Assembly (NCBI GenBank): GCA_947501695.1
Contig: CANMWO010000003.1
Span: 149,001-213,000 of the forward strand
Reading direction: 5' to 3'
Source of the DNA: an uncultured Sphingomonadaceae bacterium
GTDB taxonomy: Bacteria; Pseudomonadota; Alphaproteobacteria; Sphingomonadales; Sphingomonadaceae
Length of the DNA: 64,000 bases
The notes under the pieces were generated by a model. That model saw only the letters and a list, made by a program, of their open reading frames with translations, was not told where the DNA came from and did not search any database. The position numbers and the translations under genes are program-made. Positions 17,790-26,372 of the stretch are shown here, piece by piece. The stretch's first letter is position 1. Each line of letters opens with the position of its first letter.

Positions 17790-19067
17790 TTATTGTAAAA
17801 AATCTCGAACCAACCTTAAGTACTCATCGGGGTTTTCTCCATAAATCATGTGGCCTGTACCTTCTACCGCACTAAAATTCGAGTTAGAAAAAATCGAGGC
17901 ATATTGCTTGGCAACGGGCTCATTTTTGTAATCGCATGTGTCTCTGAGGACGAGGACAGGTAAACTATTCTTCTTTAACTCAGGCTTTGGATCATCAGTT
18001 CGATCAAGCAGAGTTTTTCCTGTCATTCGGCTAGACCAAAAACCATAGCCGTCAGACCACGCTTTAGCTTTGGTTGGATCACACAATGCCAAAGGCATGT
18101 AATGATCATTGGCGATTTTGTCGAAAAAAGAACCCATTTCTTGCTCTGGTGCAAATTTGGCCGCTGCAGCCGGGTTAATATCCGCTAAGATTAATGCTGC
18201 GAACAATCTCGGTTTTTCAATCGCAGCGTCAAATCGCTTCTTTTGTTCCGGATTCATCTTCTCATCCAAATTACCCTCGGGGATTTCCATCCAATCTGGG
18301 CGATAGATTGGACCCGGACCGGAGAAGATGGCTCGACCAACGTCATTTGGATATTTCGCCAAATAGTTGGCCGCGAGGGTCGCTCCCCAAGATGATCCGA
18401 TAAGTATAACTCGATCAGAGCCAATTCTATCGTGGATAGCTTTTAGATCATAAATATGCCGATCGAGTGAATATTCTGAAATATCTTTTAAGCGCGCTGA
18501 AAGACCTCCGCCTATTTGATCGTAAAAATATACATCATGACCGTTGGCTGTGAGTTTGGAATAGACATCCACCATTGGTTTGAAGGAAACGCTATATGCG
18601 CCGGGCCCTCCATGCAAGATGATGATAGGACGCTTTGTCTCATTTGTTTGAGAACTATATTTACGCACAGCTATCTTTGAACCTGTTGGCAAATCCCAAA
18701 AATCGAGACCTTTAACTTCGGCAGCAACAAACTGGTCTGTCTTGGATACAAGTGGCTGCAAGACGAAAAAAGCCATCAATCCGCAAAGCACCGCGATCAG
18801 AACACCTGTTTGCACAATCGTATAAAATTTTAGCTTTTCAACCTTGAACAACTTGCCAGACAAATAGGAACCCAGCGCGATGGTTCCTGCAGCGATCATT
18901 AACCCAAAAACCGTCATTACAATCGGCGAATTTGATATGAATGCGCTAACGAAAAATGCAACGACAAGCGCCAGGAAGCCGAGAACATATGTGGTGATCT
19001 GTAATAGGCCTGCTCCGGTAGAACGCACGAACCTCAATTTCTTGGTTTTCTGAGATGCTTCACCCAT
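17790..19067 (-). CDS. Membrane-anchored alpha/beta hydrolase (prolyl aminopeptidase-like)
   Basis: About 425 residues. The N-terminal third carries three predicted membrane helices (about residues 20-44, 48-68 and 82-104). The rest is an alpha/beta-hydrolase domain with the oxyanion motif HGGPG at 152-156, typical of proline iminopeptidases, the nucleophile elbow GSSWGA (Ser226), a later Asp (RDTCDY) and His (GTGHM). The catalytic domain probably faces the periplasm, but its topology is not certain. The substrate is unknown. I chose the ATG at 19067; a GTG at 19091 is in frame and would extend further into the upstream MarR gene. The start overlaps the end of that gene by 8 bp, so the two are co-transcribed and the MarR protein may regulate it. 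Confidence 0.82.
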   Translation of the reverse strand: MGEASQKTKKLRFVRSTGAGLLQITTYVLGFLALVVAFFVSAFISNSPIVMTVFGLMIAAGTIALGSYLSGKLFKVEKLKFYTIVQTGVLIAVLCGLMAFFVLQPLVSKTDQFVAAEVKGLDFWDLPTGSKIAVRKYSSQTNETKRPIIILHGGPGAYSVSFKPMVDVYSKLTANGHDVYFYDQIGGGLSARLKDISEYSLDRHIYDLKAIHDRIGSDRVILIGSSWGATLAANYLAKYPNDVGRAIFSGPGPIYRPDWMEIPEGNLDEKMNPEQKKRFDAAIEKPRLFAALILADINPAAAAKFAPEQEMGSFFDKIANDHYMPLALCDPTKAKAWSDGYGFWSSRMTGKTLLDRTDDPKPELKKNSLPVLVLRDTCDYKNEPVAKQYASIFSNSNFSAVEGTGHMIYGENPDEYLRLVRDFLQ

Positions 19068-19584
19068 GTGCTGATTCCAACCTTGCTTCACCGGATTTTG
19101 TTTTAAGTCGTTCCATCATGGAGCGTTGTGACAAGGCTTTTTGAGCGGCATCAAGCGCCGCTCCGAGATTAAAACCAAGCTCTTTGTTGAGGTCATCGAA
19201 GACGCCAATCGCTTCGCGGCAACGCTCTTCAATCAAAGCGACTTCTGCCGCGCCACGTTTTGTAAGGTGAAAAGTTTTGCGCCTCTGATCATTGGGATCT
19301 GGCTTGCGCTTGATGATTGACAGGCCTTCAAGCAAAGTGGTTCGCTGTGCCGTCAACTGATGCTGCTCACCAAGCGCCCTGGCTATCTCAACCAAAGAAG
19401 ATGGGCCATTGTGATCGATAAACAATATCGTAGATGTGGTTCGAGAAGGTGTTGTTAATCCAGCATCTTGGAAAAACTCATCGCCCTGCTTGCCGATAAG
19501 GTCAGTAAGGCTAAGCGCTCTTGCGCCAACAAAGGCCTCATCGAATGACAACAGTTCATAGAACGGACGCTTTTTCATTTTCAC
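19060..19584 (-). CDS. MarR-family transcriptional regulator
   Basis: A winged-helix regulator of about 174 residues with the MarR pattern: helix SLVEIARALGEQHQLTAQRTTLLEGLSIIKRKP, followed by the wing DPNDQRRKTFHLTKRGAAEV. The ribosome site GGAG fits a GTG at 19584 (6-base spacer); an ATG at 19578 and a TTG at 19599 are also in frame. It overlaps the downstream membrane hydrolase gene by 8 bp, so the two form an operon. The ligand is unknown. Confidence 0.82.
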   Translation of the reverse strand: MKMKKRPFYELLSFDEAFVGARALSLTDLIGKQGDEFFQDAGLTTPSRTTSTILFIDHNGPSSLVEIARALGEQHQLTAQRTTLLEGLSIIKRKPDPNDQRRKTFHLTKRGAAEVALIEERCREAIGVFDDLNKELGFNLGAALDAAQKALSQRSMMERLKTKSGEARLESAHG

Positions 19585-19663
19585 AAACAACTCCACCAAT
19601 TAGGTTTATAATTGCGCAATAGATTGCATAAATGTGCAAATGTCAATATTTACTGCAGGAAGT

Positions 19664-19691
19664 CTAGTGTCCGCTTTCGGGATAAAGCCGC
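19664..19691 (+). repeat. GTCCGC dispersed repeat, copy 7 (left half)
   Basis: CTAGTGTCCGCTTTCGGGAT followed by AAAGCCGC is the left half of the unit. The right half is missing; the copy stops directly at the 3' end of the short-chain dehydrogenase gene. Confidence 0.8.
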
Positions 19692-19694
19692 CGC

Positions 19695-20459
19695 TCAAGG
19701 TGTCCCGGCAATCCTTATACACTGCCCCGTCACCCATTCCGACGCGGGGGCGCACAGATAAAGGGTCAGCGCGCCGATATCCTGCGGTGTGCCTAATCGT
19801 CCGGCAGGCAAGCCCAATGTATCTTCAAACCCCACAAAATCCTCGTCCGTCATGCTCAGCGCTTTTTTGACCGTTTCGGTCGGGACAAAGCCTGGCAGGA
19901 TCGCGTTGACCCGCGTCTTGGGGCCCAGTTCGTGGGCGAGGGTTTTGGTGAGCATCAGCACGCCGGCCTTGGCCGCGCTATAATGGCCGCTGCCGGGGAA
20001 GGGGTCCTGGCCAGCCATGGAGCTGGTGTTGACGATGCGGCTGCCTTCGCCGAAATGCTTGCAGGCGGCGCGCACGCCGTGGAAGACCGAGGTCAGGTTG
20101 ACCGCCATCGTCTTGTCCCATTCAGCCTCATCGAGTTCGGTCAGCGGTGCGGAGACCAAGGAACCACCGGCATTATTGACCCAGATATCGAGCTTGCCAA
20201 ATTCATCGACCGCGCGCTGGGCGAGCGCGTCCATTTGTTCTGCGCTGGTGACATCGGTGACCTGCGCGATCGCGCGGCCACCCGTATTGCTCGCGTTGAT
20301 TTCATCTGCGACGGATTGGATCTCGCCCATACTGCGAGAGGCGCACACTATATTGCACCCCGCATCGGCTAGCGTCTTGGCCATGCCTTCACCAATGCCG
20401 CGTCCGGCGCCTGTGATAACGGCCACTTCGCCGGTAAGGTCGAATAAGGGGTTGGTCAT
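19695..20459 (-). CDS. Short-chain dehydrogenase/reductase (SDR)
   Basis: A classical SDR of 254 residues. The cofactor motif TGAGRGIG is at about residues 16-23, NNAGG near 94, and the catalytic Ser and Tyr-x3-Lys appear as NTSSMAG and YSAAKAG near 146-160. An acidic or Arg/Ser residue after the second strand (CASRSM) hints at NADP preference. These enzymes oxidise or reduce alcohol/ketone groups; in this gene neighbourhood the substrate may be a hydroxy intermediate of a degraded carbon skeleton. It lies 18 bp downstream of the molybdopterin oxidoreductase on the same strand and is probably co-transcribed with it. Confidence 0.88.
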   Translation of the reverse strand: MTNPLFDLTGEVAVITGAGRGIGEGMAKTLADAGCNIVCASRSMGEIQSVADEINASNTGGRAIAQVTDVTSAEQMDALAQRAVDEFGKLDIWVNNAGGSLVSAPLTELDEAEWDKTMAVNLTSVFHGVRAACKHFGEGSRIVNTSSMAGQDPFPGSGHYSAAKAGVLMLTKTLAHELGPKTRVNAILPGFVPTETVKKALSMTDEDFVGFEDTLGLPAGRLGTPQDIGALTLYLCAPASEWVTGQCIRIAGTP

Positions 20460-20477
20460 GACGGTTCCTTTATTAGG

Positions 20478-22694
20478 TTATTCGGCGGCTTCGAGCGCTT
20501 CCTGTTTGGCCCGCACCCGGATCGGAATGCTGCTCATCAGCGGAATGCCGGTGCGCTTGTCAAAGTCGCGGTCGTTGAAAGACAATCTGCCGGTATTGCC
20601 GCCGGCGCCCAGGGGATCTTCTTTCTCATCCGGATTGGTGCCCCAGCTATGGGGGAGCGACACACAGCCCGGTTTGACAGTCTTGTCCGCCTTGGCCACG
20701 CAGCTGATGAATGCCCGCGCGGATTCCACTTCGATCGGCTGATCTTCGCTTAGGCCGAGTGCCTCCATGTCCTCCGGATTCATAAAGGCAGGATGGTGCG
20801 GCACGCGTTTGCGCTGCACCGGATCTTCATGCCAATTGCTATTGTGGATTTCGGTCATCCGCCGTCCAATCATCCGCATCGGGAAAGCGTCTTCTTCAAC
20901 CGGCTGGCCTAGGCGCTCGGCATAGCCTGCCAGTTCTTCCATCATCGCAGCATTGCCGACAGATAGCTTGCCTTCCCAGTCAGCAGGCTTGGGTTGGACC
21001 ATCAAGGCTTGCGCATCGACAATCTTGCCCTTTTGCGCCTCGGGATCGGCATAGACATCGGCCACTGGTACCGGCGATCCGTTGAGCGCGGCACTCCACG
21101 CGGTAATCGGGTCAGGTGTTTCGCCCGGCTCGAAGGTCGTGGCTTTTTCCTCTCGCTCTTCGAGATGGGACACCAAAGCAAAGCTCTTGATTTTAAGCGG
21201 CTTGTCCATTTCGCTGGCGAGCGTGTGGAGAAATTCATATTCCTCACAAAGGTCTGATCCTTCCGGCGATTCCATGATCGGCAGGCTCGCCTGCGCATAA
21301 TTATTCTCAAAACCCCAGCCAGCGCCAAAGCCGCCATAGAGTTCGGGGGCTGCGGTATTGCCGTGCACTTCATAATGCAGTTTGGGCGCGATCACATAAT
21401 CCGCCAGTTCGGCGGTCTTCGACATGCGCGGATCTAGACAGACGAGCAGATCTAGTGCCTTCATCGCCTCAAATGTCTTGAGCTGGTCCGGCCAGGCGAG
21501 CATCGGATTGCCACCAAGACAGATCAGCGCTTTGACCTGTTTGTCACCGGGGGTCAGGATTTCGTCCGGCAGTGCCGCTGTCGGCATACCGGAAATGCTC
21601 TGCTCGAGATCACGGCTATGCAGTTTGCGACCAAAGCCCCAGGCATCCATCGGTCCGGGAGAGGCGGCGACCGGCGGGGCGGGTTTCATAAACACGCCGC
21701 TGCGCCGGTTAATATCGCCTTCGCGCAGCCAGTGGCCCATGATCGATGTCAGCGACAGGTTGAGATATTCGGTAATATTGCCGCCGCCCGCCATATTGGG
21801 GCCAGTGCCGACGCTGATGCTGCCTTTTTTCCAGCCGCCATACATGCGTGCAGCCTGCACAATTTCTTCGGCTGTCACATCGGCGCGCTCGGCGGCCAGA
21901 GCCGGGTCGAATGGGGCGACCGCCTTTTTCAGGGCGTCGAAACCATCTACATCGTTGGCGACGAATTGTTCGTCATAGAGCTTTTCTTCAATCACCACTT
22001 TGGCAATCGCGCCGAGGATGATCGGGTCTTCTCCGGGGCGACATTGCAGGTGCAAATCAGCCTGTTTCGCGCTGTCGGTCTTGCGCGGATCGATAACGAT
22101 CAGCTGCATGCCGCGCTTCTTGGCGTCATGGAGTTTTTTGGCAGGGTTCATGCCAAGGCCGCCATTCATCGACACAACCGGATTGGTACCGACCAGCATC
22201 AGGCCATCCCAGTCGCCAACGCGGGGGGCTCCTGCCAGCCACGGACCGACCAACGCGCGGGCTATGCCCTTGCCAGGTTGGTCAATGGTGACGCTGTCAT
22301 AAACGGAAGTTGAGCCGATGGCATCCATCAACGCCAGCATGAACGCATGACCGTTGAGATTATTGTAGCCGAAGGTGCCGACATAAGACGCGACGCTATC
22401 GGGACCATGTTCGTCGACAATGGCTTCGATGCGCTGGGCAATTTCCTTGGCGGCAGTGCGCCAGTTAACGGTTTCTTTCTGGCCGTGTTTCATGCCTTTG
22501 TAGCTGGTCAACAGACGCGTATCGAAACTATGATAATTGGCAAGCTGACGCCCCTTGATGCAGCTATAGCCTTCAAATTCCGGGTTATTCTTGTCGCCGT
22601 GGGTTTTAACCGGCACGCCATCTTCAAAATCGACAATCAGGCCGCAATGGGCGTGGCAGGCCCGGCACATCACATGTTTCTGTTCACTTGCCAT
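20478..22694 (-). CDS. Molybdopterin-dependent oxidoreductase (DMSO reductase/formate dehydrogenase superfamily)
   Basis: A catalytic subunit of about 738 residues. A [4Fe-4S] site is visible at the N-terminus: Cys10, Cys13, Cys17 and Cys45 followed by KGR. The three molybdopterin domains follow, ending with a C-terminal dinucleotide-binding domain containing HNSNWHEDP and LPHSWGTNP. There is no Tat signal, so it is probably cytoplasmic. No small or membrane subunit is adjacent. Its substrate could be a hydroxylated, formate-like or S/N-oxide compound; sequence alone does not say. I chose the ATG at 22694 with AGGAGA upstream. It is divergent from an acyl-CoA dehydrogenase gene, with a TTAATCG palindrome in the shared promoter region. 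Confidence 0.88.
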   Translation of the reverse strand: MASEQKHVMCRACHAHCGLIVDFEDGVPVKTHGDKNNPEFEGYSCIKGRQLANYHSFDTRLLTSYKGMKHGQKETVNWRTAAKEIAQRIEAIVDEHGPDSVASYVGTFGYNNLNGHAFMLALMDAIGSTSVYDSVTIDQPGKGIARALVGPWLAGAPRVGDWDGLMLVGTNPVVSMNGGLGMNPAKKLHDAKKRGMQLIVIDPRKTDSAKQADLHLQCRPGEDPIILGAIAKVVIEEKLYDEQFVANDVDGFDALKKAVAPFDPALAAERADVTAEEIVQAARMYGGWKKGSISVGTGPNMAGGGNITEYLNLSLTSIMGHWLREGDINRRSGVFMKPAPPVAASPGPMDAWGFGRKLHSRDLEQSISGMPTAALPDEILTPGDKQVKALICLGGNPMLAWPDQLKTFEAMKALDLLVCLDPRMSKTAELADYVIAPKLHYEVHGNTAAPELYGGFGAGWGFENNYAQASLPIMESPEGSDLCEEYEFLHTLASEMDKPLKIKSFALVSHLEEREEKATTFEPGETPDPITAWSAALNGSPVPVADVYADPEAQKGKIVDAQALMVQPKPADWEGKLSVGNAAMMEELAGYAERLGQPVEEDAFPMRMIGRRMTEIHNSNWHEDPVQRKRVPHHPAFMNPEDMEALGLSEDQPIEVESARAFISCVAKADKTVKPGCVSLPHSWGTNPDEKEDPLGAGGNTGRLSFNDRDFDKRTGIPLMSSIPIRVRAKQEALEAAE

Positions 22695-22738
22695 TGTCGC
22701 TCTCCTGACTGATATTTCAGACCATTGCTTTTTCAAAT

Positions 22739-22754
22739 TTAATCGTTCAATTAA
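22739..22754. promoter_or_regulatory. TTAATCG palindrome, site 1 (divergent oxidoreductase / acyl-CoA dehydrogenase promoters)
   Basis: TTAATCGTTCAATTAA is a 16-bp imperfect palindrome matching TTAA-N2-G-N2-C-N2-TTAA. The identical 16-mer occurs at 43170-43185 before the thiolase gene. It lies between the divergent starts at 22694 and 22837 and probably binds a TetR-type repressor of this catabolic region (inference). Confidence 0.6.
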
Positions 22755-22836
22755 TAGCAATTGATTCCCAAATTAGGGCAAGGCAGCGGACGCTGCCACT
22801 GACCCTATTGATAAGATATTTCAGGAGCGAAGCGCC

Positions 22837-24051
22837 ATGGCCGAAAAGCCCGATGCAGCAGAATTAAAGGACTATACCCAAGCCGCCGACGCGTGGTTCA
22901 AAGAAAACACGGTCCGCGATCCGGGCTTCATGTTGCCACTGACCTTCATGGAAGTGAGCACCGATCAACAATTTGATTTCCTGCGCGAATGGCAGCGCAA
23001 AGTCTATGAAGCGGGCTATCTCGGGGCGGCATGGCCAAAAGAATATGGCGGCGGCGGTCTCCATACCGATTTCCAGCGGGCCGCGACCCGGGCAATGAAA
23101 AAATATGACGCGCCGATCATGCTCAATGCGATCGGTAATGGCTGGGCCGGGCCGCTCATCCTTGATCTCGGGTCCGAGGAGCAGAAGCAGACGTATATCA
23201 AGGGGATGCTCACCGCCGAAGATATCTGGTGTCAGGGCTTTTCCGAGCCGGAGCATGGCAGTGACTTGGGCAACGCGCAGTTGAAAGCCGTAAAAGAGGG
23301 CGACGAATATGTCCTCAACGGGTCGAAAATCTGGACCTCGCTGGGTGACCGGGCGAAATATATGATCCTGCTCGCGCGCACCGATTTTGAGGCGGAGAAT
23401 AAATATAAGGGGCTTAGCTTCTTCTTCAATCCGATGAAGATTGACGGGATCAGCACCAGCCGGATCAAGAAGCTGACCGGTGAATATGGCTTTGTGCAAA
23501 CCTTCTTCACCGACGCGCGCATTGATGCCGATTGTTTGTTTGGCGGCGAGGGCAATGGCTGGTCGATGGCGATGAAGACGCTGGAATATGAGCGCGGCGC
23601 GAAGGTGAAACCGGTCGGCGGCTATTTCGTCAAGGAACTGGATGTGATGCAGATTGTTGAGCTGGCGAAAAACTCGATGCGCAATGGCAAGCCGCTGCTC
23701 GACGACCCGGTTATGCGCGACAAAATGACGCAATATATGATTGATATTCAAGCGCTTAACTTGAATAATACGCGCCGCAGGATGCCGCAATTGATGCAGG
23801 ACAAGCCCATGGGTCTTCCGCTGATGAACAAGCTGGCGCGGACCGAGTTGATCCGCGAGCTGACGGAATTTTCACTCGGTTTTCAAGGAACCAAAGCGGG
23901 CTATTATGTGGGGGACGAGAATGCGGTCGATGACGGCTATTGGCACCGCAGCTATCTCAACAGTTTCTCTGCCACCATCGGCGGCGGCACCTCAGAGATC
24001 CAGCGCAATATTGTAGCCGAGCATGCGCTTGGCCTTCCCAAGACACGATAG
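22837..24051 (+). CDS. Acyl-CoA dehydrogenase, pair 1 first subunit
   Basis: A 404-residue FAD-dependent acyl-CoA dehydrogenase. Visible are the FAD-binding segment WCQGFSEPEHGSDLGN near 130, the beta domain with LNGSKIWTSLGDRAKY, and the C-terminal GGGTSEIQRNIVAEHALGL. The position of the C-terminal catalytic Glu of medium-chain enzymes is Gly, but an upstream TLEYERGA segment near residue 250 could provide the base, as in isovaleryl/long-chain types. It introduces an alpha-beta double bond in a CoA ester. The next gene, 16 bp away, is a second dehydrogenase of different sequence. Such adjacent unlike pairs are known to form heterotetramers in steroid side-chain and ring degradation. Confidence 0.9.
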   Translation: MAEKPDAAELKDYTQAADAWFKENTVRDPGFMLPLTFMEVSTDQQFDFLREWQRKVYEAGYLGAAWPKEYGGGGLHTDFQRAATRAMKKYDAPIMLNAIGNGWAGPLILDLGSEEQKQTYIKGMLTAEDIWCQGFSEPEHGSDLGNAQLKAVKEGDEYVLNGSKIWTSLGDRAKYMILLARTDFEAENKYKGLSFFFNPMKIDGISTSRIKKLTGEYGFVQTFFTDARIDADCLFGGEGNGWSMAMKTLEYERGAKVKPVGGYFVKELDVMQIVELAKNSMRNGKPLLDDPVMRDKMTQYMIDIQALNLNNTRRRMPQLMQDKPMGLPLMNKLARTELIRELTEFSLGFQGTKAGYYVGDENAVDDGYWHRSYLNSFSATIGGGTSEIQRNIVAEHALGLPKTR

Positions 24052-24067
24052 ATCAGGATCGATAAAA

Positions 24068-25192
24068 ATGGATAATTTTGGCGAAATCGGCACGACCGAA
24101 GAGCAAATTGAATTGATGGACGTTGCGACGAACTTTTGCCGCGACAAGTCCCCGATGGATAAGGTGCGCGCACTGATGGAAGAGGATCTGGGTTACGATC
24201 CGCAAGTTTGGAAAGAAATCGGCGAACTCGGCTGGCTGGCCATCGCTATCCCCGAAGCGCATGACGGTGTCGGGCTTTCCATGGCAGAGGTTGTTCCCAT
24301 TGCCGAGCAAATGGGACGCAACCTGATGAGCACGCCATTTGGCACCACGACACTGGCCGCACAGGCGCTATTGGCGGGCGGCAGCGAGGCCCAGCAGGCG
24401 GCGTGGCTCCCGAAAATTGCTGCGGGCATTGCGGCGACCTTGGCTCTGGCGGAAGATAGCGGTGACTGGGATCTGAGCAATATCGCCTGTTCCGGCAAGC
24501 ATGACGGTGATCAGCTTGTACTGTCGGGCAAGAAGCAACTGGTGCGATGGGCGGATAGTGTGGAATTGATCATCGCATCGGTAAAGGTTGATGGCGATGT
24601 CCGATTTGCCATGATCGAACGGTCTACCTTGCCAGATGGTGCATTGCGGCGGGAAGCGATTATCGACGAAACCGCGCGCAGTTTTGAACTGACCTTGGAT
24701 GGCGTTACGATCCCGGCAGATGCGTTATTTGACGCCAGTCGCACGCGCGAAACCATCGAAAAGATTGAACTGGCCGCTGGCCTGATCCATGCCGCCGAAA
24801 TGTGTGGAGGGTCGCAAGCGGTGATTGATTACACGCTCGAATACTTGAAAACCCGCAAGCAGTTCGACAAGATTATCGGCAGCTTCCAGGCGCTGAAACA
24901 TCCCACGGTCGATAATTATGTCGAATATGAAAAAGCCAGGACGCATCTGTATAGCGCGGCTCATAGTTGGGGTGAACAAGGCCGCGGTGAAGTGGCTGTT
25001 CGGATGGCCGCAGCACAGGCGCATAGCAGTTACAGCCGTGCGGCTGATCGCTCGATCCAATTTCATGGTGGTTTTGGTTTCACCCATGATTGCGATGCCC
25101 AATTACATCGCCGCAAAGCTATTTTCGACGGCGCGCTTATTGGTGACGCCGCCTATCAACGGTCGAAATTGGCCGGCTTACTATTCGATTAA
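24068..25192 (+). CDS. Acyl-CoA dehydrogenase, pair 1 second subunit
   Basis: A 374-residue acyl-CoA dehydrogenase, more divergent than its upstream partner. The N-terminal helical domain, a middle beta domain and the C-terminal helix RSIQFHGGFGFTHDCDAQLHRRKA are recognisable. The middle FAD-binding segments are weakly conserved, which is usual for the partner subunit in alpha2beta2 acyl-CoA dehydrogenases. I chose the ATG at 24068, which leaves a 16-bp gap; the earlier in-frame start would overlap the upstream gene. An enoyl-CoA hydratase gene follows after 20 bp, giving the order dehydrogenase pair then hydratase, consistent with successive beta-oxidation steps. Confidence 0.88.
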   Translation: MDNFGEIGTTEEQIELMDVATNFCRDKSPMDKVRALMEEDLGYDPQVWKEIGELGWLAIAIPEAHDGVGLSMAEVVPIAEQMGRNLMSTPFGTTTLAAQALLAGGSEAQQAAWLPKIAAGIAATLALAEDSGDWDLSNIACSGKHDGDQLVLSGKKQLVRWADSVELIIASVKVDGDVRFAMIERSTLPDGALRREAIIDETARSFELTLDGVTIPADALFDASRTRETIEKIELAAGLIHAAEMCGGSQAVIDYTLEYLKTRKQFDKIIGSFQALKHPTVDNYVEYEKARTHLYSAAHSWGEQGRGEVAVRMAAAQAHSSYSRAADRSIQFHGGFGFTHDCDAQLHRRKAIFDGALIGDAAYQRSKLAGLLFD

Positions 25193-25212
25193 AATTTAGA
25201 GGAGAGAACATC

Positions 25213-25971
25213 ATGTCAGAAGTACTTACAGACATTCAAGACGGTTTCATCATTGTCACTATCAACCGGCCTGAAGCCAAAAATGCGATGACCAAGGCAG
25301 CAGCCGAAGGCATTCGCGCTGCTATGGAGCAGCTTGATAACGACAATAGCCTCAACGCCGGGATTATCACTGGCGCGGGAGGTACATTTTGTTCCGGAAT
25401 GGACCTTAAAGGCTTTTTGCGCGGGGAAACACCTGCTGTAAAAGGCTATGGCTTTGGCGGTATCACCGAAAAGGGCCCGGAAAAACCAATTATCGCGGCA
25501 GTCGAAGGCTATGCGCTTGCCGGTGGCCTAGAGCTGGCGCTTGCCTGTGATTTATGCGTTGCGAACGACAAAGCGAAATTCGGTATTCCCGAGGTGAAAC
25601 GCTCATTGGTCGCAGCAGCGGGCGGCGTGATAAAGCTCCAGCAATTGGTCGGTAAACGTATTGCGATGGAAATGGCGTTGACCGGTGATTTCTTCTCTGC
25701 CCAGCGTGCCTATGACGTGGGTTTTGTGAACCGCTTGACCGATGGTCCTGCTCTTGATGCGGCGATGGAATTGGCTGCCACTGTTGCTGCCAACGGCCCG
25801 CTGGCACTCAAAGCAACGAAGAAGATTATCAACGAGAGCTATGATTGGACCAGCGAAGAAGCTTGGAAGAAACAGGCGGAAATTACCGGCCCGGTATTCA
25901 CGTCCAAAGATGCTCAGGAAGGATCGCTGGCCTTCGCTCAGAAACGCAAACCCGACTGGAAAGGCGAATAA
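25213..25971 (+). CDS. Enoyl-CoA hydratase/isomerase family protein
   Basis: A 252-residue crotonase-fold protein. The two oxyanion-hole segments are GTFCSGMDLKGF (about residues 57-68) and EGYALAGGLELALACD (about 98-113). The segment FGIPEVKRSLVAAAGG near 125-140 carries one of the expected acidic catalytic residues. It probably hydrates the enoyl-CoA made by the adjacent acyl-CoA dehydrogenase pair. GGAGAG precedes the ATG. The RidA gene follows with a 2-bp gap. Confidence 0.9.
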   Translation: MSEVLTDIQDGFIIVTINRPEAKNAMTKAAAEGIRAAMEQLDNDNSLNAGIITGAGGTFCSGMDLKGFLRGETPAVKGYGFGGITEKGPEKPIIAAVEGYALAGGLELALACDLCVANDKAKFGIPEVKRSLVAAAGGVIKLQQLVGKRIAMEMALTGDFFSAQRAYDVGFVNRLTDGPALDAAMELAATVAANGPLALKATKKIINESYDWTSEEAWKKQAEITGPVFTSKDAQEGSLAFAQKRKPDWKGE

Positions 25972-25973
25972 CC

Positions 25974-26372
25974 ATGGCTGATATTGAGCGGATCAACCCC
26001 GATACGCTGCCTGATGCTGGCGCTATGGGCTACTCGCAGGTCACAACTTGTACGCCTGGGAAGATGATTTTCATCTCCGGTCAAGTGGCATGGACACCCG
26101 GAGGAGATCCGGTCCCCGATAATCTGGCCGAACAGGCGAAGATGGCGAGTAGCAATCTCGGTAAGGCGTTGGCATCGGCCGGAGCTGGGCCGGAGAACAT
26201 CGTTTCCGCCCGGGCTTTCGTCGTTGACTATACCGAAGAAAAGGGCGCGGAAGCCTTTCCTGAGATACTCGCATTTCTTGGCGGGAATCGGGTTGCTTTC
26301 ACTCTGATCGGTTGCGCGGCGCTGGCGTCGCCAGATCTGATGATCGAGATTGAGGCGATTGCGGTTGTCTGA
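25974..26372 (+). CDS. RidA (YjgF/YER057c/UK114) family protein
   Basis: A 132-residue RidA-family protein. The typical beginning with INPDTL, the segment KMIFISGQVAWTPGG, the helix NLGKALASAGAGPENIVSARAFV and the end TLIGCAALASPDLMIEIEAIAVV are all present. RidA enzymes deaminate reactive enamines or imines, but this member lacks an obvious arginine at the usual position near residue 105 (the segment reads IGCAAL), so it may belong to a non-deaminating subgroup or act on another substrate. It is two bases downstream of the hydratase gene and overlaps the next hydrolase gene. Confidence 0.85.
   Translation: MADIERINPDTLPDAGAMGYSQVTTCTPGKMIFISGQVAWTPGGDPVPDNLAEQAKMASSNLGKALASAGAGPENIVSARAFVVDYTEEKGAEAFPEILAFLGGNRVAFTLIGCAALASPDLMIEIEAIAVV

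Noticed and set aside
22864-23790. Long open frame opposite the acyl-CoA dehydrogenase
   Set aside because: Antisense shadow of a clear enzyme gene in high-GC DNA; it has no domain. The same applies to frames opposite the amidohydrolase (4339-5214 and 5305-6144).
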